DNA of 52,500 bases from an uncultured Methylomonas sp. (GTDB taxonomy: Bacteria > Pseudomonadota > Gammaproteobacteria > Methylococcales > Methylomonadaceae): contig CAKZJE010000119.1 in the NCBI GenBank assembly GCA_936941155.1, forward strand, positions 1-52,500, given 5' to 3'. Shown piece by piece: positions 36,117 to 46,269 of this stretch (position 1 is the stretch's first letter; each line of letters begins with the position of its first letter). The position numbers were made by a program, and so were the translations under genes. The notes under the pieces are model-generated. The model saw nothing but the letters and a program-made list of their open reading frames with translations. It ran no database searches and was not told the DNA's origin.

Positions 36117-36881
36117 ATGCTCAAAATTCTGCAAATCCCCGTATTGACCGATAATTATATTTATTTGATTCACGATGTGGACAGCAAACAAACAGCAGTC
36201 GTTGATCCCGCAGAAGCAAAACCTGTGCTAGATGCGCTAAAAAAATACGGCTGGCGATTGCACTTTATTCTGAATACTCATCACCATAGCGACCATGTGG
36301 GCGGTAATTTGGAATTAAAAAAACAAACCGGTTGCAAAATCATCGCCTCCGGTTCAGACAATCACAGAATTCCCGGCATCGACATTGCGGTGCGCGATAG
36401 AAGTTATTTTCAATTAGGCTCGCATCCAATTAGCATTATCGCCACAAGCGGACATACTTTGGGGCATATTGTTTATTATTTTGAAGACGATGATTTGTTA
36501 TTTTGTGGCGATACTTTATTTGCGCTGGGCTGTGGACGGTTATTTGAAGGTTCGGCAGAACAACTGTGGGAATCGTTACAAAAACTAAAAAATCTGCCAG
36601 AAAATACAAAGGTTTATTGTGCGCATGAATATACCTTAAACAATGGCAAATTTGCCTTAAGTGTTGAGCCTGATAATCAAGCTTTGCAAAGCAGAATGGC
36701 GTCGATCATTCAATTGCGTGAAAATAAGCAGTCGACTGTGCCTAGTACGATAGGCGAGGAATTGGCAACGAATCCGTTTTTTCGCGAAAACAGCGCATCA
36801 ATCCAGCAGCATTTGAAAATGCAGAATAAAAAGCCTGTGGAAATTTTTGCAGCATTGCGGAAATTGAAAGACAGCTTTTGA
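36117..36881 (+). CDS. gloB: Hydroxyacylglutathione hydrolase (glyoxalase II)
   Basis: Hydrolyses S-lactoylglutathione to lactate in methylglyoxal detoxification. The metal motif THHHSDHVGGN is at residues 54-64, with HTLGHIVYYF and FCGDTLFALGCGRLFEG later and the C-terminal KMQNKKPVEIFAALRK that binds glutathione. The length of 254 matches the family. Monocistronic, converging with mnmA across a family A hairpin. Confidence 0.95.
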   Translation: MLKILQIPVLTDNYIYLIHDVDSKQTAVVDPAEAKPVLDALKKYGWRLHFILNTHHHSDHVGGNLELKKQTGCKIIASGSDNHRIPGIDIAVRDRSYFQLGSHPISIIATSGHTLGHIVYYFEDDDLLFCGDTLFALGCGRLFEGSAEQLWESLQKLKNLPENTKVYCAHEYTLNNGKFALSVEPDNQALQSRMASIIQLRENKQSTVPSTIGEELATNPFFRENSASIQQHLKMQNKKPVEIFAALRKLKDSF

Positions 36882-36897
36882 GCCGATTTCTAAAGGT

Positions 36898-36924
36898 GTA
36901 GAGATGTGAAAGTCGCATCTCTAC
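36898..36924. repeat. Palindromic repeat, family A copy 3
   Basis: GTAGAGATGTGA, loop AAG, TCGCATCTCTAC; one G-T mismatch in the stem. It lies between the converging stops of gloB and mnmA and may serve as a shared terminator. Confidence 0.75.
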
Positions 36925-36944
36925 GAAAATAAAAGTTTTTAGAA

Positions 36945-38036
36945 TCAAATATTTGCTTTTGATTCAATCACCCCGCCACCTAAACACACTTCGCCGTCAT
37001 AAAAAACCACCGATTGTCCCGGCGTAATGGCGCGTTGAGATTCAGCAAACACTGCGCGACAACGATTATCCGGCAATGGCTCTAAACGACAGGCTTGGTC
37101 AGGCTGACGATAACGGGTTTTCGCATAACATTCTATCGCGGTGGTTAAAGGTTTGTTATTACACCAATCCAACTGCCCTGCTTCTAAACTATTGTGTAAC
37201 ATCAATGGGTGATAATGCCCTTGTCCAACCAGTAATATATTGTTTTCCAAATCTTTTTCCAATACATACCAAGGCTCATCCGGTGCGTTTTTCACGCCGC
37301 CAATCCCTAAACCTTGCCGTTGTCCCAAGGTGTAATACATCAAACCGTGATGCTTGCCGATGTATTGACCTTCTGGCGTGCGCATTTCGCCTGGTTGAGT
37401 CGGCAAATAACGCTGCAAAAACTCCTTGAATTTGCGCTCACCGATAAAACAAATGCCAGTGCTGTCCTTTTTTTGATGATTTTCAAAGCCGGCTCGTTTG
37501 GCTAGTTCGCGCAATTCCGGTTTGTGCATGTGACCGATTGGAAACAAGGTTTTCGACAACGCTTTTTGTCCAAGCGTATATAAAAAATAACTCTGTTCCT
37601 TGTTTGGATCTGTGCCTTTTAAAAGTTGAAACTCGCCATTCACCTCGCGCACCTGCGCATAATGTCCGGTAGCGATATATTCCGCACCTAAATCTTCAAT
37701 CGCATAATTTAAAAAGGCTTTAAATTTCACATGCTTGTTGCACAAAATATCAGGATTTGGTGTGCGCCCTGCTTTAAATTCCGATAAAAACACTTCAAAC
37801 ACTTCATCCCAATATTCAGTGGCGAAATTGACGGTTTTTAATTCAATGCCCAAGCGGTCGCACACTTGCTGTGCGTCGGCTAAATCCTGCATCGCGGTGC
37901 AATATTCTGTGCCGTCATCTTCTTCCCAGTTTTTCATAAACAAACCAGTCACTTGATGACCTTGTTCCAATAAAGTCAACGCAGTGACAGAAGAATCAAC
38001 GCCGCCGGACATGCCGACGATTATATTTTTACTCAT
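36945..38036 (-). CDS. mnmA: tRNA 2-thiouridylase MnmA
   Basis: Thiolates U34 of tRNAs for Lys, Glu and Gln using sulfur from TusE or IscS. The ATP PP-loop is GMSGGVDSS (residues 8-16). The catalytic Cys pair is Cys99 ([11 protein letters not shown]) and Cys196 ([12 protein letters not shown]). [13 protein letters not shown] is a family signature. The length of 363 is normal. Confidence 0.97.
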   Translation of the reverse strand: MSKNIIVGMSGGVDSSVTALTLLEQGHQVTGLFMKNWEEDDGTEYCTAMQDLADAQQVCDRLGIELKTVNFATEYWDEVFEVFLSEFKAGRTPNPDILCNKHVKFKAFLNYAIEDLGAEYIATGHYAQVREVNGEFQLLKGTDPNKEQSYFLYTLGQKALSKTLFPIGHMHKPELRELAKRAGFENHQKKDSTGICFIGERKFKEFLQRYLPTQPGEMRTPEGQYIGKHHGLMYYTLGQRQGLGIGGVKNAPDEPWYVLEKDLENNILLVGQGHYHPLMLHNSLEAGQLDWCNNKPLTTAIECYAKTRYRQPDQACRLEPLPDNRCRAVFAESQRAITPGQSVVFYDGEVCLGGGVIESKANI

Positions 38037-38095
38037 TATTCAAGTTAAGTTTTTGTAATCAGTTTAAGAAAGTAAATAGACGTTTTTTAGGGGGA

Positions 38096-38489
38096 TTATT
38101 TTAATAAAATATCAAATCCTGCTTGTTCAAAATGTTTATCCGCTGTAAAAATACTCTCAAGTTTGTTTTTTCTGGCAATAATAATGCTACTGCAATCAAC
38201 CAATCCCCATTCCTTATCTTGCATGTGTGTAAACAAGGCAAGGCTTTGGGTCATCAAATCTTCATTGACTGAAGTCACCGTCCATGCTTTTGACCATTTG
38301 CACGGCAGTGGTTCTAAATTTAACCCGACTGAAGGCATTACAAAATTCAGCAATCACAAAATCACTGCTGATGAAATGGGTTTGGCTTTTCACCAATTCC
38401 TGCTGTTTTTGCCAAGCGGCGGGGTGAAAGGAATCTTGTTTATTGCCTAATGCGATAAGGGCTGCGGTATCAACAAAAATAGTTTTCAT
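38096..38489 (-). pseudogene. VapC-like PIN toxin with a frameshift
   Basis: Two overlapping ORFs (38262-38489 and 38096-38353) encode the two halves of one PIN-domain RNase. The first has IFVDTAALIALGNKQDSFH and FVIAEFCNAF; the second has GLVDCSSIIIARKNKLESIFTADKHFEQAGFDIL. All four expected acidic positions are present, split across the frames. The total of 394 bases is one more than 131 codons, so a single extra base near 38270-38300 (around GGACGGTGAC) explains the break. The toxin is probably inactive unless a frameshift event or error correction joins the frames. Confidence 0.85.
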
Positions 38490-38725
38490 TGTTTATCCAG
38501 ACCATAAAGATAGTGGTCGTGGTTGATGGCGAAATCTTCAATTCCTGTGTCAGTGGTCGGCAAGGCAATCTCAGGATTTGTCCAAGGGTCATCTATTTCC
38601 GTGTGTTGTTTTAAAAAAAGCGTGAAAAATTTGGCTTCATTAATCAAGCTTTGTTCTAATTCTGTAATGCGTTGTTTTAATCGTTCTTGCGGTAAGGTGT
38701 CAGGAACATTAATGGTAATTTGCAT
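38486..38725 (-). CDS. Antitoxin partner of the VapC-like gene
   Basis: 79 residues from the ATG at 38725, which has a GAGGAA ribosome site; a longer reading from 38755 has no support. It starts with a strand (MQITINVPDTLPQERLKQRITELEQSLINEAKFF) followed by an acidic tail, the usual shape of small antitoxins. It overlaps the toxin gene by four bases. Family not firmly recognised. Confidence 0.72.
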   Translation of the reverse strand: MQITINVPDTLPQERLKQRITELEQSLINEAKFFTLFLKQHTEIDDPWTNPEIALPTTDTGIEDFAINHDHYLYGLDKQ

Positions 38726-38873
38726 AGTGGATTCCTCAGATAGTTTTTTTAACACGGTTTTTTATCAAAAATCACGCAAGGCTTTTTTGCGATAATTCGC
38801 CTGTTTTTCCTGTTGAAACTGGTTTTATATTTTGGGTAAATTTCTGCTGATATGTGGATGTGCAAAATTAGAA

Positions 38874-40319
38874 TTATTGCCCTAATTTTTTTAACTCATT
38901 TTTTGCCAAATCATTTCCTTGTTCTGCTGATTTACGAAACCAAAATATAGCTTGAGTTTCATCCTTAGCTACACCTTTTCCCTCTAAATAGCTTTGTGCT
39001 AAATCATATTGTGCCAATAAGTCTCCTTGTTCAGCCGCTTTTCTGTCTTCTTCAACAGCTTTTCGATACCAACCTTCAGCTATAACCGCATCTTGCTCTA
39101 CACCTTTACCTTCCTCATATGCTCGTCCCAAAGCTCTTTGTGCTCCAGTATCACTTTGCTCTGCTGCTTTACGATACCAGATAATTGCTTGAGCCTCATC
39201 TTTGGTAAATCCCCAACCATTCGCATATTCAGCACCTAAATCGCTCTGTGCATTCGCACATCCTTGTTCTGCGAACTTTCGAATACGAGCCAATCTTTGA
39301 GAATTAATTAGCATACATTCATCAGAATGCTTGTCGCTTGCTTCGTTGACTAAACAAGTAAGCTCATCTTCTGTCAATCCCTTGTTATTTTTACAAGATA
39401 CGCTTTGTGATACATTTGGTATTCGTTCTACAATCATATCAGGCATTGGTTTAATTGCTGTCTGAGCTGGATACATTGTGGGAATAGCAATAGATGCAAC
39501 AATGCCAATAACAGGAGGTGCAACTCCGAAAACCCAAGTTACCCATGTATTAACACCACCTTTATATTGTAAGGATTCAAAAAGCGTGGTTTCGTTTTTA
39601 ATGGTGTGTTGTGCAGCCTTTATTTTTTGCTTAACTTTTGCATAGTAAAATGAGTTAGCAAGAGTAGCGAAACTTATTGAAATACCTAAATAAATTAGCA
39701 ACCAAACCTTAGGAATTACTACATTTTCAAAGAGTTTGGAAATCGAGACAATCCCCCAATACACAAAAAACCATCCGTACATTTTTCGATACAATGCCCA
39801 AAAGCCAGTAAATAAAAATGCTGACCAATTCCAGCTTAATTTATCATCTTGCCGTTTATCAAAATTTTCAAACTGTGCTAAATAATAATCCGTATTTTTT
39901 TCACCAATCACGGCGATGTATAAGTCCTGAATATCCAAGCTTTTAGCAGTAATTTTTTCTGCTTCTGGCTTTGTTTGGGCTGGCTCTCTTTTGAATATTT
40001 CAGGCTTTTTGACTTCTGCATTGCGATTATTTTCAACAATGATGGAATCAGCCGCCGCTTGCCTAATCGCAATAATCGCTTTCGGAACATCAGACCTAAA
40101 CCAGCCCTTGTTTTCATGGCAATGGCTCAAAATCGCCTGAATTTTCTGCGCTATCTCTTTAGGCTCATTCACTAAAGCATCATATTCAACTATATAAGGA
40201 TGCGGTATTTCTGATTTATTCAGCTCTTCAGATTTTAAAACTGGGTCATTGTTAGAGAAACCGATATTTAGCAAGTTCGGCATAGACTTGTTTGTGATGA
40301 TATATACCCAGCCTTTCAT
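38874..40319 (-). CDS. T5orf172 - DUF2628 - Sel1-repeat fusion protein
   Basis: 481 residues with an unusual domain order. Residues 1-95 look like a T5orf172/GIY-YIG nuclease-like domain (GWVYIITNKSMPNLLNIGFSN, then HPYIVEYDALV, HENKGWFRSDV). After a linker, residues 160-275 contain the DUF2628 pattern WNWSAFLFTGFWALYRKMYGWFFVYWG and several membrane segments. Residues 345-480 carry Sel1-like repeats (AEYANGWGFTKDEAQAIIWYRKAAEQSDTGAQRALGRAYEEGKG ...). It overlaps the upstream Rpn nuclease gene by four bases (ATGA). Function unknown; a membrane-linked sensor or defence protein is a guess. Confidence 0.75.
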   Translation of the reverse strand: MKGWVYIITNKSMPNLLNIGFSNNDPVLKSEELNKSEIPHPYIVEYDALVNEPKEIAQKIQAILSHCHENKGWFRSDVPKAIIAIRQAAADSIIVENNRNAEVKKPEIFKREPAQTKPEAEKITAKSLDIQDLYIAVIGEKNTDYYLAQFENFDKRQDDKLSWNWSAFLFTGFWALYRKMYGWFFVYWGIVSISKLFENVVIPKVWLLIYLGISISFATLANSFYYAKVKQKIKAAQHTIKNETTLFESLQYKGGVNTWVTWVFGVAPPVIGIVASIAIPTMYPAQTAIKPMPDMIVERIPNVSQSVSCKNNKGLTEDELTCLVNEASDKHSDECMLINSQRLARIRKFAEQGCANAQSDLGAEYANGWGFTKDEAQAIIWYRKAAEQSDTGAQRALGRAYEEGKGVEQDAVIAEGWYRKAVEEDRKAAEQGDLLAQYDLAQSYLEGKGVAKDETQAIFWFRKSAEQGNDLAKNELKKLGQ

Positions 40320-41131
40320 AACGCCTCAATTTCACTTGCGGTCAATCCTGTTATTTCCATAATAAACTCAATTGGCATATTTTTAGATTTTAGTGATATA
40401 GCAACTTTTATCATTGTGTCATTAATCACGGTATCTTTAACATTCTTTAATTCCCAATAATCCAACAAACTTTTTTCATAAACTTCAGCTTGATGCGGCT
40501 TCAAATGGGAAATCTCAGCAATCTCAAAACCTTTTTGAAAAATCGGCTCATTCAAAATAGCAGGAATATGATCAAAGTTTTCTAAATTTTTTAAGAAATA
40601 AACCCATTTATCAAAATGCGTTTCTAATTCAGATTCAGTTTTATTAAACAATGGCATTTGTAAAAACTTAAAATGCAATTTGTCATAAAATAAATCGCCA
40701 TCTTGGTCTTTTAAACTCACTGCACGCAAGAATTTCTGTTTTTCTTCTTTTTCATCGTAAGTAAAATCCAAAATCGCAATAAAATAAACGGGCATGAGTT
40801 TAAAATCCCAACCACCTTTTTTCGCTTGCTCTTTAATGGGAAAGGTGGAATAAAACAAAGAACGGTCTTTAAAATAATTCACTTTCGCTTTTTGCATTTC
40901 CACAATAAAGCGCGTACCTTCTTTGGTTTGGCAATAAATATCAAAAATTGCTTTGCGTTCTTTCGCAGTGCTAGGAACTTTTTCAGGATTTTTAAACGAT
41001 AACTCTGCAATTTGATGATAAGTCGGCAAGAGTTGATTTAAAAAATCCTGCAATAAATCTTTATTCGCTTCTTCACCAAAAAGTTTTTTAAAACCAAAAT
41101 CGGTATAAGGATTAATATATTTTGCAGTCAT
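40316..41131 (-). CDS. Rpn-family PD-(D/E)XK nuclease (transposase-like)
   Basis: 271 residues, matching the Rpn/PD-(D/E)XK 'putative transposase' family: start INPYTDFGFKKLFGEEANKDLLQDFLN, then AIFDIYCQTKEGTRFIVEMQKAK with catalytic Asp64, Glu78 and Gln80, and DRSLFYSTFPIKEQAKKG. Such proteins cut DNA and stimulate recombination in a RecA-independent manner in E. coli. The stop overlaps the start of the T5orf172 fusion gene (ATGA). No terminal inverted repeats were found, so it is not part of an obvious transposon. Confidence 0.85.
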   Translation of the reverse strand: MTAKYINPYTDFGFKKLFGEEANKDLLQDFLNQLLPTYHQIAELSFKNPEKVPSTAKERKAIFDIYCQTKEGTRFIVEMQKAKVNYFKDRSLFYSTFPIKEQAKKGGWDFKLMPVYFIAILDFTYDEKEEKQKFLRAVSLKDQDGDLFYDKLHFKFLQMPLFNKTESELETHFDKWVYFLKNLENFDHIPAILNEPIFQKGFEIAEISHLKPHQAEVYEKSLLDYWELKNVKDTVINDTMIKVAISLKSKNMPIEFIMEITGLTASEIEAL

Positions 41132-41353
41132 ATCTTAAATTTTATAGACAAATGTTTAGACGTGTTTGTGATGACATAAACTCAGAATATTTTGGGGAAT
41201 TAAACACTTGAGCGATTTTTCTTTTGGATTATTCAATGTTTAACGCGGCTTTTAATGCGCTATTTAATCCAGTTAGTTTAGAGTCTGACAATTGACCAAT
41301 GTAATCAACTAATAAGTAATTACACATAAGTTTCAAGGTATTAGTATTTTTTT

Positions 41354-41398
41354 GTAGGTGCGAATTTATTCGCATTGTTCGGATAAATCCGAACCTAC
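41354..41398. repeat. Three-way-junction repeat, family C copy 1
   Basis: 45 bases in the otherwise empty 41132-41540 gap. Outer arms GTAGGT and ACCTAC enclose TGCGAATTTATTCGCA and TTCGGATAAATCCGAA, two adjacent hairpins. Copy 2 at 49731-49775 has the same length. Confidence 0.85.
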
Positions 41399-41540
41399 AC
41401 ATCCTTTAAAACTTTTGCTTAACTACTTATAGATTTAGGTAAGCTGACTAACTCGTCACAATAAATGCAGCTCGAATGCTTTAAGCCATCCTCAGTATCG
41501 AGCTGAACTTGTGTAGAAAATCCATAATATTGCGTATAAA

Positions 41541-41768
41541 TCACCTCTCTTCACTCATCACCTGATAACCAAGCACATCTTCTGCTTCGCGATTTAATTC
41601 TTTTGCATGTTGATTAATCAGCTCTAATTCATTTGACTCTTGATGCGTGGCGAAAAAATAACGCAAAGCTTCAGCAATTAAAGTGGAGCGATTTTCAGGC
41701 TGCGGCGCACGTCGTTCCAGTTCGTTAAATAGCTCATCGGGTAAAAAAAATTGTGCTTGAATACTCAT
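41541..41768 (-). CDS. Ribbon-helix-helix antitoxin-like protein
   Basis: 75 residues, CopG/ribbon-helix-helix style: [40 protein letters not shown], then a tail ending [15 protein letters not shown] like that of small TA antitoxins. No toxin gene follows; downstream is a 409-base gap. It lies one base after nudJ and may be co-transcribed. It could regulate itself or be an orphan antitoxin. Confidence 0.68.
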   Translation of the reverse strand: MSIQAQFFLPDELFNELERRAPQPENRSTLIAEALRYFFATHQESNELELINQHAKELNREAEDVLGYQVMSEER

Positions 41769-41769
41769 C

Positions 41770-42243
41770 TCAACTGCTCACTTGCGAATCGCCATGAAAA
41801 TCTAAAAAAGACTGCAAAACAGATAAGGGATAACGTTTACCACTTAAATAATCATCAATACAATTGATAATTAAAGGACTTCGAGTAGGTTGCTTAGCAA
41901 TTTCAGCGCGTGTTAGCCAATGCGCTTGCACAATTCCCTCGTCTAAAGCTTGCTCTGGATTGTGATCAAACACCGTACCACCAAAACACAGGCGTAAATA
42001 CGTTGTTGACTCTGGATTTTTTCGCCACAAATAAACACCGATAAAATATTCAGGCTCAAATTTCCACGCGGTTTCTTCCAACACTTCGCGTTTCACTGCG
42101 GTGATAAAATCTTCGCCTTCTTCCAAATGTCCTGCGGGTTGATTAAACGCTAATCCATTAGGCGTTTCTTCTTCCACTAATAAAAAATGTCCATCACGTT
42201 CAATCACTGCGGCAACCGTCACATGGGGTTTCCAAATCATCAA
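41770..42243 (-). CDS. nudJ: Nudix hydrolase NudJ-like
   Basis: 157 residues. The Nudix box GHLEEGEDFITAVKREVLEETAW binds metal and pyrophosphate. The opening WKPHVTVAAVIERDGHFLLVEEETPNG is typical of NudJ (thiamin and nucleoside pyrophosphatase). Substrate by homology only. In E. coli nudJ lies next to mnmA; here they are separated by accessory genes. Followed one base later by the ribbon-helix-helix gene. Confidence 0.85.
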   Translation of the reverse strand: MMIWKPHVTVAAVIERDGHFLLVEEETPNGLAFNQPAGHLEEGEDFITAVKREVLEETAWKFEPEYFIGVYLWRKNPESTTYLRLCFGGTVFDHNPEQALDEGIVQAHWLTRAEIAKQPTRSPLIINCIDDYLSGKRYPLSVLQSFLDFHGDSQVSS

Positions 42244-42377
42244 ACCACTCCAGCTAAGTAAAAAAAGTACGTTATTTTACTTGATTTGCTACTATTATGC
42301 GTGTGAAGATTGAAACTCTTAAGTTTTACCGTTATGGTAAGTGTTACAAAGTGCAATTAACTATATTGATGTAGAAA

Positions 42378-42701
42378 ATGTCTAATACTGACCCCTCAAA
42401 AGATGATGATGGCGACTTAGCTGTCGAAGAAGCTAAACCGCAGTTAAAAAAACCGCCGCTCTATAAAGTGATTTTATTAAACGATGACTTTACCCCAATG
42501 GATTTTGTGGTAGAGATTTTGACAGAGTTTTTTAACATGTCTTATGAAAAAGCCACGCAAGTGATGTTGCAAGTGCATTACGAAGGCATGGGCGTGTGTG
42601 GCACTTATACCAAAGATGTAGCGGAAACCAAGGTGTTTATTGTGAATGATTATTCGCGCCAAAACCATCATCCCCTGCTGTGTGCAATGGAAGAGGCGTA
42701 A
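42378..42701 (+). CDS. clpS: ClpA adaptor ClpS
   Basis: N-degron recognition adaptor that hands substrates to ClpAP. The core [18 protein letters not shown] includes the substrate-pocket residues, and the second conserved part is [18 protein letters not shown]. The length of 107 is normal. It precedes clpA by 80 bases in the standard order. Confidence 0.97.
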   Translation: MSNTDPSKDDDGDLAVEEAKPQLKKPPLYKVILLNDDFTPMDFVVEILTEFFNMSYEKATQVMLQVHYEGMGVCGTYTKDVAETKVFIVNDYSRQNHHPLLCAMEEA

Positions 42702-42781
42702 ACGGGTGGCATAAAACTTGTTTAGACTTTAAAAATCTGCAAGATTGAAATGCAACTGCCTAAAATAACGAGGAAAAAACA

Positions 42782-45049
42782 ATGTTAAGTAAAGAACTGG
42801 AAGTGACCTTAAATCAGGCGTTTACCGTTGCCCACCAAAAACGGCATGAATTTATCACGGTAGAACATTTGTTGGTGGCTTTGCTCAGAACCGCAACCGT
42901 AGAGCCTATTTTAAAGGCCTGTGCCTGTGATATTCCTGCTTTAGAGCGCGATTTGAATCATCATATTGAAGAAACAATGTCCTTGATTCCCAAAAGCGTG
43001 GAGCGCGAAACGCAACCTACCTTAGGTTTTCAACGTGTTTTACAACGTGCGGTTTTCCATGTTCAAGCCTCGGATAAAAAAGAAGTGACGGGTGCGAATA
43101 TTTTTGTCGCTTTATTCAGCGAGCAAGATTCTCATGCGGTGTATTTGTTGAATAAACAACAGATTACGCGGCTCGATGTCGTCAACTTTTTGGCACATGG
43201 CATTTCAAAAATAGATAAAGAGGAAGAAGAGCAAGAACCCAATAGCCCAAATAGCGCGGCAGATGCGCAGGGCAATCCCCTGGAAAAATACGCTCTGAAC
43301 CTGAATGAAGAAGCACGGCAAGACAAAATTGATCCGTTGATTGGGCGCGAAGTGGAAATTGAACGCACCATTCAAACCTTATGTAGAAGACGAAAAAACA
43401 ATCCTTTGTTAGTCGGTGAAGCTGGTGTGGGTAAAACAGCAATTGCTGAAGGTTTGGCAAAACGAATTGTTGATAAACAAGTGCCAGATATTTTGTTAGA
43501 AAGCACTGTTTATTCTTTAGATTTAGGCGCGTTAGTGGCTGGCACTAAATATCGCGGTGATTTTGAAAAACGTTTGAAAAGTCTTCTCAATCAACTGAAA
43601 AAAGAGCCGAAATCAATTTTGTTTATTGATGAAATTCATACCATTATCGGCGCGGGTTCTGCCTCTGGCGGGGTAATGGATGCCTCTAACTTGATTAAAC
43701 CAGCTTTGGCTGCGGGACAATTGCGCTGCATTGGCTCGACAACTTATCAAGAATATCGCGGAGTATTTGAAAAAGATCACGCATTGGCACGCCGTTTTCA
43801 AAAAATTGACGTGGTCGAACCGTCAGTAGAAGAAACCTTTCAAATTCTGCAAGGTTTGCGCTCTCGTTTTGAAGCCCATCACGAGATTAAATACAGCAAT
43901 GAGGCTTTGCAGCTTGCCGCAGAGTTATCCGCGCGGTTTATTACCGATCGGTTTTTACCCGATAAAGCGATTGATGTAATTGATGAAGCGGGCGCGAAAC
44001 AACGCTTGGCGAAAAAAGAAGATCGAAAAGAATTTATTAATGCAGAAGAAATTGAAGATATTATCGCTAAGATTGCGCGAATTCCGGCTAAGTCAGTGTC
44101 TTCAAATGATAAAGACAAGCTGGAAAACCTAGAAAAGAACTTAAAAATGTTGGTATTTGGGCAAGATGAGGCGGTTTCATCCTTGGCTTCTGCAATCAAA
44201 TTATCACGCGCGGGGTTGCGCGATAAGTCTAAAACCATAGGTTCGTTTTTGTTTGCAGGGCCCACCGGCGTGGGCAAAACAGAACTGACTCGTCAATTGG
44301 CAAAAGTGCTAGGTATTGAGTTAATTCGGTTTGATATGTCCGAGTATATGGAAAGGCATACCGTATCACGATTGATTGGCGCGCCTCCGGGCTATGTGGG
44401 TTTTGACCAAGGCGGTTTATTAACCGAACAAGTGAGCAAACATCCTCACGCCGTTTTGCTATTAGATGAATTAGAAAAAGCGCATCCTGATGTGTTCAAT
44501 TTGCTCTTGCAAGTGATGGATCATGGCTCACTGACTGACAACAATGGACGCACGGCGGATTTTCGCAATATCATTTTAGTGATGACCACAAATGCCGGCT
44601 CTGAAGAGGGCAGCCGCACTTCCATTGGCTTTACTTCGCAAGATCACAGCAGCGATAGTATGAAAGTTATTGAAAAAGGCTTCTCACCAGAGTTCCGCAA
44701 TCGTTTAGATGCTATCGTGCAATTTAAACCGCTGGATATTTCTATCGTAGGCAGTGTTGTAGACAAGTTTATTTTTGAATTAGAAACATTGCTAGCAGAT
44801 AAGCATGTGACGTTGGCATTAAGCTCAGAAGCGCGGTTGTGGCTAGCAGAACACGGCTGCGACCCGAAAATGGGCGCACGACCTATGGCTCGGTTAATCC
44901 AAGAAAAAATCAAAAAGCCTTTAGCTAATGATTTGTTGTTTGGAAAACTAGCTAACGGTGGTCATGTTCGCATTGATGTCGAAAACAAGGAACTGAGCTT
45001 TGTCATTGAAAGCAAAGAGTTAAGTATTACCGAAAGTAGTGAGCGATAA
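42782..45049 (+). CDS. clpA: ClpA ATPase subunit of Clp protease
   Basis: AAA+ unfoldase that feeds substrates to ClpP. N-terminal Clp_N repeats (1-150) bind ClpS. The first ATPase module has GEAGVGKT near residue 214 and [13 protein letters not shown]; the second has GPTGVGKT near 495 and [24 protein letters not shown]. The IGL-type loop of ClpP binding is in RTSIGFTSQ. The length of 755 matches the family. A GAGG ribosome site lies before the ATG. Confidence 0.98.
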   Translation: MLSKELEVTLNQAFTVAHQKRHEFITVEHLLVALLRTATVEPILKACACDIPALERDLNHHIEETMSLIPKSVERETQPTLGFQRVLQRAVFHVQASDKKEVTGANIFVALFSEQDSHAVYLLNKQQITRLDVVNFLAHGISKIDKEEEEQEPNSPNSAADAQGNPLEKYALNLNEEARQDKIDPLIGREVEIERTIQTLCRRRKNNPLLVGEAGVGKTAIAEGLAKRIVDKQVPDILLESTVYSLDLGALVAGTKYRGDFEKRLKSLLNQLKKEPKSILFIDEIHTIIGAGSASGGVMDASNLIKPALAAGQLRCIGSTTYQEYRGVFEKDHALARRFQKIDVVEPSVEETFQILQGLRSRFEAHHEIKYSNEALQLAAELSARFITDRFLPDKAIDVIDEAGAKQRLAKKEDRKEFINAEEIEDIIAKIARIPAKSVSSNDKDKLENLEKNLKMLVFGQDEAVSSLASAIKLSRAGLRDKSKTIGSFLFAGPTGVGKTELTRQLAKVLGIELIRFDMSEYMERHTVSRLIGAPPGYVGFDQGGLLTEQVSKHPHAVLLLDELEKAHPDVFNLLLQVMDHGSLTDNNGRTADFRNIILVMTTNAGSEEGSRTSIGFTSQDHSSDSMKVIEKGFSPEFRNRLDAIVQFKPLDISIVGSVVDKFIFELETLLADKHVTLALSSEARLWLAEHGCDPKMGARPMARLIQEKIKKPLANDLLFGKLANGGHVRIDVENKELSFVIESKELSITESSER

Positions 45050-45062
45050 TCTCTAACAGGTC

Positions 45063-45093
45063 GCGCTTATCGCGTAAAACACGCGATTAGCGC
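45063..45093. terminator. Hairpin between clpA and infA
   Basis: GCGCTTATCGCG (45063-45074) and CGCGATTAGCGC (45082-45093) pair with one mismatch. The right arm overlaps the infA stop. It lies between the converging ends of clpA and infA; no T run, so termination is inferred. Confidence 0.55.
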
Positions 45094-45305
45094 ATCCGAA
45101 AGGTGATGCGACCTTTAGTTAAGTCGTAAGGAGTCATTTCAACTTTCACTGAATCTCCGGTTAAAATCCGAATATAGTGTTTACGCATTTTTCCTGAAAT
45201 ATGGGCTGTGACAACATGTCCATTTTCCAATTCTACCCGAAACATAGTATTAGGAAGGGTATCAATAACCTTGCCTTCCATTTCAATTTGATCTTCTTTT
45301 GCCAT
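45087..45305 (-). CDS. infA: Translation initiation factor IF-1
   Basis: 72-residue OB-fold protein binding the 30S A site. [30 protein letters not shown] and the C-terminal [15 protein letters not shown] match the family. clpS-clpA and a convergent infA is a common gammaproteobacterial arrangement. Confidence 0.98.
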   Translation of the reverse strand: MAKEDQIEMEGKVIDTLPNTMFRVELENGHVVTAHISGKMRKHYIRILTGDSVKVEMTPYDLTKGRITFRMR

Positions 45306-45498
45306 TTTGTGTATTTAAAGTAATTAAAACCGCCTAGTGTAGCATAAGCCATAACAAGCGCATATAACTTTAAGGTTACAAAAATATTTCAGCTTCGTTT
45401 TCACACCTTAAAATGCTTAAAGAAATAGATATTAAATCCAACAACTTACTTTAAAATCAGCCAAAATTTACCAAGCGTAAATCTATTTAATCAGCGAA

Positions 45499-46269
45499 TT
45501 AACCTAATTCCAGAAAACCATGCAAACCGCGTTTAGATTTCACCGCCAGCCATTTTTTTAAATAAATCAATTCTTCCGTTTCTTCTAAATGATCCAAACT
45601 GGCTTTCTTTTTTAACAGCCGAAACGCATCAGACAGCACTGTATAACGTTCACCAGTAATGCCGGCTCTTCTGAGTCCAACAGTATTTAAACGATAATGT
45701 TTAGCAGGATAGCCCGCGATTAAGGTAAACGGAATCACGTCCATATTTAAACCAGTTGTGCCTTGGACAATGGCATAAGAGCCGATTCTGCAAAACTGAT
45801 GCGCAACCACTGCCCCGCCCATAAACACATTGTCACCGACTTCAACGTGACCACCTATCGCCACATTATTTGCAAAAATAGTTTTGTTGCCGATGCTGCA
45901 ATCGTGTGCGACATGACTGTTGTTCATAAAAAAACAGTTTGAACCAATCACAGTTTTTCCATCTGCAACCGAGGCGCGGTGTGCCGTAAAACCTTCGCGA
46001 AAAGTATTGTTGTCGCCAATAATCAGCCAAGACACTGTGTCAGCTTTAAACCCTAAATCCTGTGGCACACCGCCTAATACAGCGTGTGGATGCAAAATAT
46101 TGCCACTGCCCATTTTTACATAAGGCTGCACCACTGCATGGCTGCCAATTTGAGAGTTATCGCCAATTTCAACATTCGATTCAATCACCGCAAAAGGAGA
46201 AACTCTCACGTTTTTGCCTAATATTGCATCTTTAGCAATAAAAGCGGTCGGGTGAATAAGTTGATTCAT
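45499..46269 (-). CDS. lpxA: UDP-N-acetylglucosamine acyltransferase LpxA
   Basis: First step of lipid A synthesis: acyl transfer from acyl-ACP to UDP-GlcNAc. Left-handed beta-helix hexapeptide repeats run through the first 190 residues (HPTAFIAKDAILGKNVRVSPFAVIESNVEIGDNSQIG). The catalytic His lies in NNSHVAHDCSIGN. The C-terminal helical part begins NTVGLRRAGITGE. The length of 256 matches LpxA. It stands alone, without lpxD, fabZ or lpxB, which usually flank it. Confidence 0.96.
   Translation of the reverse strand: MNQLIHPTAFIAKDAILGKNVRVSPFAVIESNVEIGDNSQIGSHAVVQPYVKMGSGNILHPHAVLGGVPQDLGFKADTVSWLIIGDNNTFREGFTAHRASVADGKTVIGSNCFFMNNSHVAHDCSIGNKTIFANNVAIGGHVEVGDNVFMGGAVVAHQFCRIGSYAIVQGTTGLNMDVIPFTLIAGYPAKHYRLNTVGLRRAGITGERYTVLSDAFRLLKKKASLDHLEETEELIYLKKWLAVKSKRGLHGFLELG

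Noticed and set aside
40316-41131. Insertion sequence carrying the Rpn 'transposase'
   Set aside because: No terminal inverted repeats or target duplications were seen around the gene, and Rpn proteins are recombination-promoting nucleases rather than classical IS transposases.
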